Assembly (NCBI GenBank): GCA_905221605.1
Contig: CAJNDS010002293.1
Coordinates: 172,501 to 236,500 of the forward strand
Source: Symbiodinium natans
Lineage: Eukaryota; Sar; Dinophyceae; Suessiales; Symbiodiniaceae
Length of the DNA: 64,000 nt
Reading direction: 5' to 3'
Shown here in pieces: positions 43,683-53,890 of the stretch; position 1 is the stretch's first letter, and the number at the start of each line of letters is the position of its first letter. Below the pieces are notes generated by a model. The model saw only the letters and a list, made by a program, of their open reading frames with translations, was not told the DNA's origin and did not search any database. Position numbers and translations under genes: made by a program.

Positions 43683-43853
43683 CCGGCAGCCGGCAGGCCT
43701 TGTCATTGTACACGCAATCGAAGCCACGGCCGGCGGCCACAGAGAAGTAGTCATCCAGAGGCGCAAAAGCGCGCTGGGCGGTGGAGACATCTAGTGCGGC
43801 AGCGATTACATCTCTGATCGTAGCCTCTACTGGCAGAGCAAGGCAACCTAAGA
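43683..43853 (-). CDS. Terminal exon of a minus-strand gene
   Basis: Acceptor GGTTCTTAG|GT opens LPVEATIRDVIAAALDVSTA, then AFAPLDDYFSVAAGRGFDCV and YNDKACRLPV, ending at TAG. Composition, codon use and length make it one of the clearest exons here. The family is not recognised. A possible upstream exon is 43854-43999 (SGISLVHTIPGHVVYVNGTL). Confidence 0.6.
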
Positions 43854-43869
43854 ACCACGATCAGATGTT

Positions 43870-43999
43870 TAAGTTCGCGTGCAAACCACGCCCTGAAAGT
43901 GGCCCCTGAAAGAGTACCATTTACATACACTACGTGGCCTGGGATGGTATGCACAAGGGAGATGCCGGAAACATCCGCCGTGCCAGAGGGGAAGCACAC
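43870..43999 (-). CDS. Exon-like segment, unknown protein
   Basis: The minus strand encodes GTADVSGISLVHTIPGHVVY, then VNGTLSGATFRAWFARELKH, a beta-rich pattern. It probably precedes the exon at 43683-43853 in the same gene. Confidence 0.45.
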
Positions 44000-44174
44000 G
44001 CACTTTGCTCAACCGGACCTCCCTGAAGTGCATTTGCGCGCCTAAACCCTGGACCCTAAACCCTTTTTGCAACAGGTTGACACTTCGAACAAAAGAACCC
44101 TCTCTCTCTCGCAGACTCGGGAATCCGACAGCTGCCGTCTGCATAAAAGAACCCTAAACCCCCAAAGCATCGAA

Positions 44175-44286
44175 TCACAGGCGACTTGGGGCCCTAGCCC
44201 CCGCCTCAACCTGGGCGTCCAACAATGCTTTGGCGCCATCGAGGCGCATGATGTAGCCGACCTTCCCAAGCTTCGAAACCCGAAAG
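44175..44286 (-). CDS. Terminal exon, unknown protein
   Basis: The minus strand reads SKLGKVGYIMRLDGAKALLD and AQVEAGARAPSRL, then TGA. Protein-like; the family is not recognised. An (AT)n/(CT)n microsatellite lies at 44305-44362, on its upstream side. Confidence 0.45.
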
Positions 44287-44613
44287 ACTGCTGCAGCACC
44301 ATATGTATATATATATACTGTATTATACACACATATATATATATATATCTCTCTCTCTCTCTGTCTCCATATTCTGTGAAAAGTCGCTGAAGAAGTGGAG
44401 CTCCGGAGCCGTTCCAACTTGGAACCAAAGGGACTAAGGGACACTGGAGGTCAAAAACGGGGGGGGGGGGGGGGCCTAGTGTGGGGTTTGGGTATGGCGT
44501 GCCACAAGAGTCGAAGGACAAACCCCCCGTGCCCATACCAGCCATTGCTTGAAAGAGGGATTCTGCGAAGCTTTAAGGCTCAAGGACGCAGATAAGGTCG
44601 ACCTGACAATAAG

Positions 44614-44740
44614 GTTTAGAGTTTTGGGCCGTAAAAGCCCGATAATCCTGAGGGCGCACCGTCCAAAGGGTGTAGCCCGGCTCGACGACGTGCTTCGACA
44701 GCCGCGTCCAGTCCGGTTCGGTCGGGCTCCGCCTTTAGCC
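44614..44740 (-). CDS. Exon, unknown protein
   Basis: The minus strand encodes RSPTEPDWTRLSKHVVEPGY, then TLWTVRPQDYRAFTAQ. The plus strand is also open but less protein-like. The family is not recognised. Confidence 0.45.
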
Positions 44741-44934
44741 ATCATTCTGTTGCTTTAATACCATTTACCACGTGACACAATTCGAACATCCGGTTCGGAA
44801 AGGTTCAAGTAGTTCGCCTATAGAAGATTCGGGAATGCACTCACGGGGCTTGAGGCATTCAAGTCTTCGGGGCTTGGAAGGTAGCTTGCAAGAGTTTACA
44901 CTACGGCAGAGGGAGCCCAACATGTGAAAGCCAA

Positions 44935-44992
44935 CCTGAACGATGTCTGCATCCCCTGTCACCCCCAAAACCTCAAAGTCCCAGAGGCCCAC
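44935..44992 (-). CDS. Exon with GT donor, unknown protein
   Basis: The minus strand encodes GLWDFEVLGVTGDADIVQ followed by GTTGGC. Short, with plausible splice context. Confidence 0.4.
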
Positions 44993-45228
44993 CCTACCTA
45001 GCCTCTAGCTGAGACGTTTTAGGGCTTAGGTTCTTTTTTTTGCCCTCACTCTCTGCAGCAGCCAGCTTCTGCAGCAGCCGGTTTCGACTCTCACGACTAG
45101 CGCACGTGCAGGACAGCTCATCGGTTGTCTGACAAACACCAGCACGCGTCCCGCAAAGCCCACACCCCGACATTCCCAACGCCCAACAACTACCTGGCCA
45201 ACAATCACGCAGCAAGCATGGGAGCTTG

Positions 45229-45413
45229 ACGCAGGGATGATCTACCTAGGAATGGACCCATCTCCATGCCAACAGCCAACATATTCGAACCAGAACACTG
45301 ATGAGGCAGGCCGTCCATCACAGAACACATTAGGATGATAACATAAGGCAGGCATTGTGACCTCAGTTCTCCAGCAAAGTTTTTAAACATGCTCCCGAAA
45401 CCGCCCCTTTTTG
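45229..45413 (-). CDS. Small hydrophobic C-terminal exon
   Basis: The minus strand reads FGSMFKNFAGELRSQCLPYV, then IILMCSVMDGLPHQCSGSNM and ends MLAA-stop. One moderately hydrophobic stretch (LPYVIILMCSVM). Its upstream end lies in the direct-repeat block beginning at 45421. Confidence 0.4.
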
Positions 45414-45420
45414 GGTGCCG

Positions 45421-45679
45421 AATCAGGGTACGTTTTCGGCGCGGGGCCTTGTTGGGAAGAGGCCTGCGCCCTTTTCGGTGCCTTCCTGGCCTCAAAACCC
45501 CGCATCAGGGTACGTCTTCGGCGCAGAGCCTTCTTGGGAAGAAGCCCGCGCGGAAAATGTACCTTCTTAGCTACCGTGCTGGCCTCAAAAAGGCCGAGTC
45601 AGGGTACGTTTTTGGCGTGGGGTCTTCTTGGAAAGAGGCCTCGGGGCTTCACAAACCGAATCAAGGTACGTTTTCGGAC
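45421..45679 (+). repeat. Four direct repeats of a 44-bp unit
   Basis: AATCAGGGTACGTTTTCGGC, then GCGGGGCCTTSTTGGGAAGA (S = G or C), begins at 45421, 45502 and 45597, with a truncated copy at 45659. The spacers differ. Each unit is an RFRRG- or VFGAG-type open frame, so three plus-strand frames appear open by repetition. Confidence 0.85.
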
Positions 45680-45885
45680 GGAAACACAACACGAAACGAA
45701 TCGAGCCGCATGCTGTTTATTTTTTACAGGAAACGCAAACTCCTCCAAGCGAAACGCAACAATCCTGTTCTAACAAAATGTAGGAGTCAGTGAAAGGGGA
45801 GATGAGCGAGAGGCAAGGCCTTCAGGGGACTCGGCATTAGCGCAGCGTGGCGTCTCCCCAATCTGTCCATGGCAAGTGATGCTAA

Positions 45886-45994
45886 CCTGTCGTGTCAGCG
45901 TCAGGAGGGAGCGCTCTCTCCCCTCCAAGTCCTTGTAGAATGCTCGGACGTAGACTTGCTTGTCCTCGGGGCAGCTCTCGACCGGGCCGTTCAA
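45886..45994 (-). CDS. Exon with GT donor, unknown protein
   Basis: The minus strand encodes PVESCPEDKQVYVRAFYKDL, then EGRERSLLTLTRQ, before GTTAGC. A strong protein-like pattern; the family is not recognised. The upstream part overlaps another open frame. Confidence 0.5.
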
Positions 45995-46559
45995 AAGGCC
46001 CGGTCAGCTTGGGCTCCTCCGCAGACTCTTGTGCGACGCAAGTGCTTCGTCCGGCCCAGGATGCCACTTTGAGTGGGACGGTCGCCTCACCATTCAGAGT
46101 TGCCAGTGTCGAGCATTGGGTGTTTACAGGAGAAAGCGCCTTCTCCGTCTGACACCAGAACGCAAAAAAAAACCTTTTGCCAGAGGCATTGCTGAAAGGA
46201 ATCGCTCTCGGGACCAACTTTTCAGGGCTGTTCTCGTAAAGATGGGTCGACCCGCACTGCTGGGCAAAGATCTGAGTGTGTATGGGCTTGGAGGGGGCAT
46301 TCTCTTGGGACCCTAAACCCTAAACCCTAAACCTTAAACCCTAAACCCTAAACCCTAACACCTGGATGCACTCCCCCATTCTTTCAACGAGCCCGATCCC
46401 AGAACCGGGCCGCGTACCCAACATACAGCAAGTTCCAGTCGTAGCCGCGCGCCTCGCCACATGAAGTAGGGTCTAGGGCTTAGGGTTTCGGGCTTAGGGT
46501 TTGGGACTTAGGGTTTAGGATTTCTTGTGCCCCCGGTAATATAAGTCCTGCGTCACATC

Positions 46560-46780
46560 TGCTTGGTAACGAGCGTGCCAAATAAATCGACGCGATCATG
46601 TAGTACAGTACTATACGGATAATTCATGCTGTATGATAAGGTACCATAACACTTCTCATTTTTTGCTACTATATATGCTTCTATCATATTCTGTACATTA
46701 CTTACTAAAACTTATTACTATACATGTTTATTTCATATTATGTACATTTTTTACAAAATCTTTATATATAAAAAAAAAAC
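46560..46780. other. AT-rich stretch without recognised gene
   Basis: TACTATATATG-like words and T-rich runs, ending in (A)9 at 46771. I see no exon here. Confidence 0.5.
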
Positions 46781-47211
46781 AATCCCAGCAAGCGGCCCAA
46801 GCTCGGACCTTGAAGTCGGAATGTCTCCATGGGTTGCTTTGTAAAGACTTCTTGCTTGCAGGTTTAGGGTTTAGGGTTTCGGGTTTAGGGTTTAGGGTTT
46901 AGGGCTTAGGCTTAGGGTTTAGAAAGCCATCCGTCTGGTGCTCGGTTCATAGGGTTTAGGGCAGTTGAGGGTTGAGTGTTTTGCCTCTCCTTTGTTGGAG
47001 AGGGGGGTTTTGGGGTTCAGAGTTTAGGGCTTACGAAAAAACCCCTGCCTACCGCTAGCTTGTGCGCACTGCACATGGCACAGCCCGGCCTCCTCCAGGT
47101 ACTCGCCGAGCTTTCGCCTAGGGACGCGTTGATGTCAATGATGGGCCCTGTTGATCCTCTCTCCAAATTCCGGCAGTTTAGGATGCAAACTTTCTGCAGT
47201 TTAGGATGCCA

Positions 47212-47325
47212 AGCAGGCCCATGATGTTGACCAGCCCTGACAAAGAACTTCCGAACGCGCACGCTTCCTGCGTCGGCAAAGATGTCTTTGTCGTCCGTAG
47301 CGTGTGTTCTGGGCTCCGGGTCCAG
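47212..47325 (-). CDS. Exon-like segment, unknown protein
   Basis: The minus strand encodes ATDDKDIFADAGSVRVRKFF, then VRAGQHHG. It follows a CCCTAAA-type (sense) upstream region. Family unknown. Confidence 0.4.
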
Positions 47326-47395
47326 TAGCCTAAACTCTTAGGGTTTAGTTAGGGTTTAGGGGTTAGGGCTTAGGGCTTAGGGCTTGGGGCTTGGG

Positions 47396-47557
47396 GCTTG
47401 GGGTTTAGGGTTTAGGGTTTAGGGTTAGGGTTTAGGGTTTAGGGTTTAGGGTTTAGGGTTTAGGGTTTAGGGTTTAGGGTTTAGGGTTTAGGGTTTAGGG
47501 TTTAGGGAAAAGGGTATAGGGTTTAGGGTTTAGGGTTTAGGGTTTAGGGTTTAGGGT
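47396..47557 (+). repeat. TTTAGGG array (about 22 units)
   Basis: A near-perfect array, with a short AAAAGGGTA interruption near 47510. Confidence 0.95.
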
Positions 47558-47621
47558 ACCCGTCACCACCACCACCGCCCCCGGCGCGCAACATACTCAT
47601 CGCCCCACTCCTTCTTTGTCT

Positions 47622-47735
47622 AACTGGGCGCCTCGCTGCACCTGATCCCTGTGCTGAGCGCATCCGCTCGTCAGAACGAGGTGAAGAAGCTGTTGGATGA
47701 GGTCTATTTTAACTGGCCCCGAAAACAACCTAAGT
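47622..47735 (+). CDS. Plus-strand exon, unknown protein
   Basis: The plus strand encodes LGASLHLIPVLSASARQNEV, then KKLLDEVYFNWPRKQ. Codon use is strongly protein-like and this strand is clearly better than the other. The family is not recognised. A TTTAGGG array is upstream and CCCTAAA downstream. Confidence 0.5.
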
Positions 47736-47795
47736 CAATACCACTCCCAACTGCCAAAACCTTGGTGAATGGAGTACCCTTTTGAGGGTTTCTCC

Positions 47796-48166
47796 CTAAA
47801 CCCTAAACCCTAAACCCTAAACCCTAAACCCTAAACCCTAAACCCTAAACCCTAAACCCTAAACCTTCGGAATACTGGCAATCTCGCCAGCTGCTTGTGT
47901 GATACAAACCAAGCCCCAGAATCACTGCAGGGAGCTTCCTCACCCTAAACCCTAAACCCTAAACCCTAAACCCTGAACCCTAAACCCTAAACCCTAAACC
48001 CAGAACACTAAACCCTAAATCCTAAACCCTAAACCCTAAACCCTAAACCCTGAACCCTAAACCCTAAATCCTAAACCCTAAACCCTAAACCCTAAACCCT
48101 GAACCCTAAACCCGAAACCCTAAACCCTAAACCCTAAACCCTAAACCCTAAACCCTAAACCCTAAA
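47796..48166 (-). repeat. Long CCCTAAA array with one short unique insert
   Basis: About 10 units, then unique sequence at 47868-47942, then over 30 units with CCCTGAA and CCAGAACACTAAA variants in a recurring order (47985-48110), which shows block duplication. Confidence 0.95.
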
Positions 48167-48175
48167 GGAAGGTAG

Positions 48176-48248
48176 GGCAACGACGCAAAGTCGGGCTGCA
48201 GATCGAAGTCATCTTCTAGGATGAGGGCGGCTGGAATGTTGTGCCTTG
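48176..48248 (-). CDS. Family-25-like glycosyltransferase exon
   Basis: The minus strand encodes HNIPAALILEDDFDLQPDFA. The ALILEDDF-x-[LV]-x-P-x-F pattern is the EDD metal/nucleotide-sugar signature of glycosyltransferase family 25 and related GT-A enzymes. The exon is bracketed by CCCTAAA (left) and TTTAGGG (right, from 48256). An upstream exon at 48808-48912 may belong with it. Identification rests on one motif. Confidence 0.55.
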
Positions 48249-48807
48249 TGGGCTTCGGGTTTAGGGTTTAGGGTTTAGGGTTTTAGGGTTTAGGGTTTAG
48301 GGCTTAGGGTTTCGGGTTTCGGGTTTCGGGTTTGGGGTTTAGGGTTTAGGGTTTAGGGTTTAGGGTTTAGGGTTTCTTTTTTTGCCACCCGCTTAGCTGA
48401 CCTCTCGGGTTTAGGGTTTAGGGTTAAGGCCCAGGATTTTGGGTTTGAGACGGAAGGTGTAGCAGGAGCTCGCGATGTGGCTGTCAGATTAACAGTGGCG
48501 TGTCAGGAGTCATCGAGGGCCGCGCTTCACCATGTGATGCCAAATCGTGAAATGACTCATAAAGCAGCCCACCTGTCGGGGAGCGAACGAGGTCCTATCC
48601 CTGGCCTACCTCATACCTCAGACACAGTGTGCCGCTCAAGCCCGCTGCTGGTTGTACAGGAACTCCTTGTTGCATCTCATCGAAACCCCCCGCCCCACCC
48701 CACAATCGCAAAAAAGAAGCCAGAAAAAACGAAACTTCAAGCCCCTCCGAACCAAAAGAAGGAACCAATGTTCCTGTGTTTAGGGTTTAGGCTTTAGGGT
48801 TTAGGGT

Positions 48808-48912
48808 TTGGGGGCCTCCCCCGTGGTCAAGTGAATCCCATGGTTCTTGTGGCCCTCGTAGCCTGGGACGGGGAGGATGCCAAGCCTGAGCAGAGAAGCG
48901 AACTGGGCCTTG
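48808..48912 (-). CDS. Exon, possibly of the glycosyltransferase gene
   Basis: The minus strand encodes YKLHKAQFASLLRLGILPVP, then GYEGHKNHGIHLTTGEA. A strongly protein-like frame between two TTTAGGG tracts. Its link to 48176-48248 rests on strand and distance alone. Confidence 0.45.
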
Positions 48913-49520
48913 TGGAGCTTATAGGGTTCAGGGTTTAGGGTTTAGGGTTTAGGGTTTAGGGTTCAGGGTAGCTTAAGGTTCTAAAGGTTTTCGAGCTGTA
49001 GAGTGCAGTTGTAGGCTTCCACATCCTATCTTTATCAGGGCTATTCGGAGGATGGGGGGTCGAAAGTTCGGGTAGTTTCATAGTCCCTTAATCTGGGCCC
49101 TTCAAAGTAGAGTCCTTATATAACCTATACAACCCGAGGGCCCATACTTCAGAACCCTTTGAAGGAGGTGAGGGACCAAAAGTCTCCGCGCACGTGCGCT
49201 TCTTTTGAAATCGCTGTGTGATATCGTCTCGACCCGACCTCTGCACGTACCTCTGCAGAGCAGAGCAACAGGCAAAGCAGCATTCTCACTGTACAAACAT
49301 GCCAGGCAAGCAGTGGCAAAACATGGCAAACCTTTCAAACAATGCCGTTGCGCCTGCCCGGCCAGCTTCAGGCACTGGACTAAACCCTAAACCCTAAACC
49401 CTAAACCCTGGACATCACGCTTGCGCACTCCCCATTCGCAGCCAAGTTGCGCGAACTGAACTTCAAGCTTCCCTGCTGCTCATGCCGCCGGGGCTCTCTC
49501 CACCGCTTTTTGTTTACGGA

Positions 49521-49640
49521 ACGAGGGAAGGAGGTACCCGAAATAATCTCTTTAAAGGATATTTATATACGTATGTATGTACATACACAGACGAGAAACA
49601 TAAGGTACCTAATTCCCTCGTTCCCTACTAAGAACCAGGA
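49521..49640. mobile_element. Family C element, copy 3
   Basis: The left end ACGAGGGAAGGAGGTACCC is mirrored by the right end GGTACCTAATTCCCTCGT, followed by TCCCTACTAAGAACCAGG. The inside contains TA-rich sequence. A consensus-like GT donor precedes it on the plus strand. Confidence 0.75.
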
Positions 49641-49721
49641 GGTTCTACGTCAGGAAAAAAGCTGCCTCCCTCTCTTGGGGACGCTCGCCTTTTCTCCGAC
49701 TCTACTTACCACTGTGGCTAC

Positions 49722-49834
49722 TTGGAGGTTCAGGGTACTTTGAATCCCAACTATAGCTGTACTTGTACGCCACTAAGTAGGTTATAAGTGGACTTGTAAT
49801 TGGGGTTATTATAAGTACCCATGAACCTCAAAGT
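49722..49834. mobile_element. Family G element, copy 2, with 11-bp target duplication
   Basis: Ends TTGGAGGTTCAGGGTACTT and AAGTACCCATGAACCTCAA are inverted repeats. The element is flanked on both sides by the identical 11-mer ACTGTGGCTAC (49711-49721 and 49835-49845). This is the clearest transposition footprint in the window. Confidence 0.85.
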
Positions 49835-49929
49835 ACTGTGGCTACCGTCATCTTCCAGCTCTCCCTGCGGGGCAGAAGGCAGTTCTCAATACAAGCCATG
49901 CGGATCTACCAATACAGCACCGTAGAAAA

Positions 49930-50115
49930 CAATATGAAACATGAAGAACATAACGACATAACCAAATACTAGAATAACAATGAAGAACGAATTATCATAA
50001 TATAAGAAGTAAAGTTACCCAGAGAATTATGTAAGAATACAAGAGTACAAGAATACAAGAATGCAAGAATGCAAGACTGCAAAAATGCAAGAATGCCAGA
50101 GTGCAAGAATACAAA
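49930..50115 (+). repeat. Degenerate CAAGAATG/CAAGAATA minisatellite
   Basis: Eight- to nine-base units AAGAATACA, AAGAATGC and AAGACTGC over about 100 bp, within AT-rich sequence. A poorly supported frame of Lys/Gln/Cys repeats arises from it. Confidence 0.75.
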
Positions 50116-50429
50116 AACACAAGAGCAGTAAAGGGTCAAAACAACTTCCAGTCTCCAAGATTCGACAACCGCGAGCCTGGAAGGAGGGAGCCGCCACCTG
50201 GTCCGTCGCACGTCTTCATTGCCCCTTCAGGGCACATGCTGCTGCTTTTAAGGGTTTAGGGTTTAGGGCTTAGGATTTAGGGTTTAGGGGCTAGGGTTGA
50301 GGGTTTAGGGTTAGAGTTTATATAGGATTTTTTTTTTGAGGGTTTAGGGTTTCGAGTTTAGGGCACATGCTGCTAGCAGCGAACTACAGAACCACAACCT
50401 TGAAGACCAGAAGAGGCCCTGCCTTTGGG

Positions 50430-51446
50430 AGGGTCGAGAAGCCTGGGATCCTGAAGCTCTTGGTAGGCCGGGAATGAATCGTCTGGCATGGAGGGTGTGG
50501 GAAAAGGAACGTGGCCGGCGATCTGCCCGCTGCTCTGCCAGTCCTCCTCCATAGGAGGACGCATCTGCAGCATGTCCTATACTCCCATTAGAACCGAAAT
50601 AAAATATTGTGTTTTAAATAGCCTCTTGGGTTTTATATAAACAAAACTAAAAAAATCATTCCCAAGGGGATATAGGTCGGCACAAGGTGTGGGCGGTGGT
50701 GCCGTAGGAGGGTTTGGTGGTGCGGCCGGCTGCGGCTGCGCTGGTTCGGGATGCCAGGAAGAGGGTGGGTGTTTGCTGGCCAAGGGATCAACGTAGAGGG
50801 AGCCCACGGCAGGGCGAGCTCTGTTTAAGCTGCCGCTGGTACCGCTCATAGGCGGGGGTGGAAGATGCGCCGACAAGTCAGGAGCCTTTTGCCTGCCAGT
50901 CTTGGGGTCGATCTGCGAAACGTCCATGTCCTCGACGCCATGCTGCCGCCATCGCTTCTGCACCGTGTCGTAGTAAAATGTGTTCTCCACAGCCTCCAAC
51001 TTCTCGGGCTCCTCGGGCTTCTTCAGCCGCAGCATGGCCCCGAGGGGCCCGAGCATCGTGGCACCGATGGACTTCACCCCAGCGACGATGGACCGTACCA
51101 CCGTCGCCTTCAAGGCCTCGGCAGCCCCTGGTCCCAAATCTCGAAGGACACCGCTCTGGCTCGCCGGGCTTGCACGGGTCGTCTGAGTGGCGGCCTTACA
51201 GGCCTTGCCCACATGACCCGGGATGAAGACGAGGCCGGTGGCATTCACCTGGCCCACGCAGTCGCCCGGCACCCGCCTTTCCGCCCACTCCTGAAGACTC
51301 ACTCCGGTCGGCAGGCCCAAGGCGTCTGCAGCCTCCCCAAGGGCCAAGAGTGCACGAAGCAGTGATGTCTCCGCAGGGCTGAGGCCTTCGGACGGGAGCC
51401 TGGCAAAGAAGGCTTCAGCGATGACGGGATCTCGGACCAGGCTCAT
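50430..51446 (-). CDS. Proline-rich protein gene, possibly Sec16-like C-terminal part, with introner intron
   Basis: The upstream exon (50678-51446) starts MSLVRDPVIAEAFFARL. A helical Ala/Leu-rich region follows, then AVENTFYYDTVQKRWRQHG, a Pro-rich run (PPPPM) and (PPT)n-type sequence. The F-Y-Y-D-x-x-x-K-R-W pattern followed by prolines resembles the C-terminal motif of COPII scaffold Sec16, but this is inference from one motif. A GA-AG intron (50574-50677) interrupts the gene: GCC|GACC...TATAG|GAC. Downstream (50430-50573) reads MLQMRPPMEEDWQSSGQIAG. The frame joins in phase 0. The 3' end and true start are unknown. Confidence 0.6.
50574..50677. mobile_element. Family D introner-like element, copy 2, acting as an intron
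   Basis: In gene sense it begins GACCTATATCCCC and ends GGGAGTATAG|GAC. The ends are inverted repeats (CCTATATCCCC versus GGGAGTATAGG), and GAC is duplicated at both edges. Removing it restores an uninterrupted frame. It shares CCTCTTGGGTTTTATA and AAAAAAAT-ATTCCCAAGG with 29448-29584. Confidence 0.8.
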
Positions 51447-51543
51447 CGTGGGTGGGCATGGGATGCTGAGTTTTCACCCCGGTGGACGAAGTGTGCTGCT
51501 AAACATGTCCTAAAATTCGTCTGCGCACTCATCACAAACTATT

Positions 51544-51819
51544 TTACGGGGAAATGTCAGTGTTTCTGGCGTCTGTCCTTTGGCTGCCCGTGTTGACATG
51601 CTCTGTTGACATCTTGACAGCATCGGCAGCATGCACCAAGCCCGCAATGCTCCTAAAAAACTCGAGAATCCCCTTGTCAAGATGAGACAGCCATCCTGTA
51701 TTTAGACAGAGACAGAGAGAGCCAGAAATCACTTCGCCCTCTGAAACCTGCGGCCGGAACCCCGCGCCAATCACTGCCAGTCTTTGAGCACTAGCGTCAC
51801 TAGCGGACCGGAGAAGCAT
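51544..51819 (-). CDS. Possible exon, unknown protein
   Basis: The minus strand is open for 91 codons with ASAQRLAVIGAGFRPQVSEG and LDKGILEFFRSIAGLVHAAD. Plausible but without splice or domain support. Confidence 0.35.
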   Translation of the reverse strand: MLLRSASDASAQRLAVIGAGFRPQVSEGEVISGSLCLCLNTGWLSHLDKGILEFFRSIAGLVHAADAVKMSTEHVNTGSQRTDARNTDISP

Positions 51820-51939
51820 TGCAACCCCTCCTTTCAGGTTGTGACCTCTACTCCTGGGATTGATCCTGTTGGCGAGCAGTGGGATTCTGCTGCGGTGACT
51901 TGACAGCTATTTGGAAACGAGACCCGTGACACAGTCCGC

Positions 51940-52308
51940 TTGCCTCTCCAGTTCATCTTGCGCGCGGAAACCATCTCCATCGACGGCATCTACCTCGCGA
52001 GTTTACACACCTTGCCGCAAAGCCATGGCCCGACATCACGGCCTTCTGCACGATCCAGGTTCCCGGCGATTTTCGCACTGATGCCCTCTCGATGCAGTTC
52101 CTCGGCAGGTATCAGGTCAACCAGGTCAATAGCACAGACACATCTGGATGTCAGTCAATTCCAAGGCAAATGGAGTTTCCACAGTGCCTGCGCTATGGCA
52201 TGTCACTATCGGCTTCTTGCCTAGAGGAAATTGACAGGTCCTTCTGCACTCACACACGACAAAAACGCGAAATCATCTTGGAGTTTTCGACATGGTTTGG
52301 GGTTTAGG
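51940..52308 (+). CDS. Plus-strand coding segment with a frame change
   Basis: The first part reads MPLQFILRAETISIDGIYLA (frame of 51940). From about 52000 the convincing frame shifts to AAKPWPDITAFCTIQVPGDF, then LSMQFLGRYQVNQVNSTDTS and LEEIDRSFCTHTRQKREIIL, until it enters a telomere-like tract at 52300. Either a one-base error near 51995-52010 or an unseen splice explains the change. The family is not recognised. Confidence 0.45.
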
Positions 52309-52887
52309 GCTTCCGCTGACCTCTCGGACACACTGCAGGGAACTGGCTAGAAAAGCTCACGATCCGGCTGCTACAAGTCTTCAAATGCGACTGCGTCCAG
52401 GAGTGCTGTTGGGGTGCTCTTTGGGGACGCTCTTGAGAAGTACGGAGACTACACAGAAAAAAATCTGAGGCCAGATACAAACGAAAATGAACCCAAGCCT
52501 CCAAACCACTAAATGCCAAAACCTCTTTTGCATGGAAACCCTTTTGAACCAGGAGCTGGGACCCTAAACCCAAAACCCTAATCCCTAAACCCTAAACCCT
52601 AAACCCTAAACCAGGCCCTAAACCCTAAACCCTAAACCCTCCAAATCCATGGCCTTCAAGCCGAGAGGCATGCAGCGCATGCCTCAAGCGCGAGGGCCGG
52701 CGCATCTGGCTCACCACAAAGACCTCAGTTTAGGGTTTAGGGTTTAGGGTTTAGGGTTTAGGGTTTAAGGTTTAGGGTTTCTGCAGCACCATCTCCGAAG
52801 AGCGAACATCGGGCGCCAGCGTGAGACATCAGGGTTTAGGGTTTAGGGTTTAAGGTTTAGGGTTTACGGTTTAGGGTGCACGATATG

Positions 52888-52908
52888 GGGGGGGGGGGGG
52901 GGGGGGGG
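52888..52908. repeat. Poly-G run
   Basis: An uninterrupted G-run of about 21 bases next to a TTTAGGG tract. Confidence 0.9.
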
Positions 52909-53498
52909 GTTTACGATTTTGAGGCCCTCTAATACCCTTTTTTTGTTTCCAACTGGACTGGGTGGGGAATGCCAGAAAAAGCAGCGTGCACAGCCTGATC
53001 AGCTCTGCTGGCTGACACGCCGCACATGCGCTACATACTCGACTTCCTCATACCCCAACAGCAGGATCCCCTTACACATAAGGGGACCCCAAGAAGGTAT
53101 CCCCCTTTATATCGAAAACCCGCACGTGGGGTTGGGGCCGTAGGGTTGATGTTGCGCCAGGGCGATAAGGGCATCATTACACAGGTCCAAGCATGCAGAA
53201 ACCGCTTCAAAAGTCATGCACAGCAGGCCAAGCAAAGGCGGAGGCATTCTGTCCTGGATCCCCGAGGGCTTCAGCTGAATCTGCAGATTTGCCTCCCGTT
53301 TGCAGGGTTTAGGGTTTAGGGTTGAGGGCTTTTAGGTGTTTAGGCGTTTAGGGTTTAGGGGTTGGGGTTTACGGACTCGTTCGAGACAAGGTCATCAACG
53401 AACAAAGGCATTTGCAGCTGTAGATCCAGCACCCATACAGCCCCGGCACATTGTTGCCACCCACGTAGCTGAACCGACATAGGGTGATCACTACCGGT

Positions 53499-53595
53499 TG
53501 GGATGTTCCCCCTTGTACTAACAGTCCTTAAAAAGGATTATAATAGGGTGTACTATGATCCCTATTAAGGACTGCTAGTATAAGGGGGGACATCG
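53499..53595. mobile_element. Family B inverted-repeat element, copy 3
   Basis: The best preserved copy: TTGGGATGTTCCCCCTTGTA then CTAACAGTCCTTAA at the left, TTAAGGACTGCTAGTATAAG then GGGGGACATC at the right. The two arms fold onto each other nearly end to end. Confidence 0.85.
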
Positions 53596-53890
53596 CAAAC
53601 TACCTCACAATTCGGACGAGCAGAGTTCGACGCTCAATATTTCACGGCATGCGATGTCCGACGGAATGCAGACCACGTGCCCGAGAGACAGGGTTTCGGG
53701 TTTAGGGTTTGGGGTGGGTCCAACAGAAGCCCCGAAGCAGCTTACAGTATGTCCCCCCCAAACAAAAAAAGAACAAAAACAAAAAAATGAACATCCCAAA
53801 TCCCTCCGAACGTCTACGCTGTACCACACTCGGGTACTCTAAAGACAAAGAAAGCCCCCCAGGGATCCGTCAGCCCAAGCTCCAAAAACT

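Noticed and set aside
43558-43794. Plus-strand 78-codon gene
   Set aside because: It is the complement of a much better minus-strand terminal exon (43683-43853).
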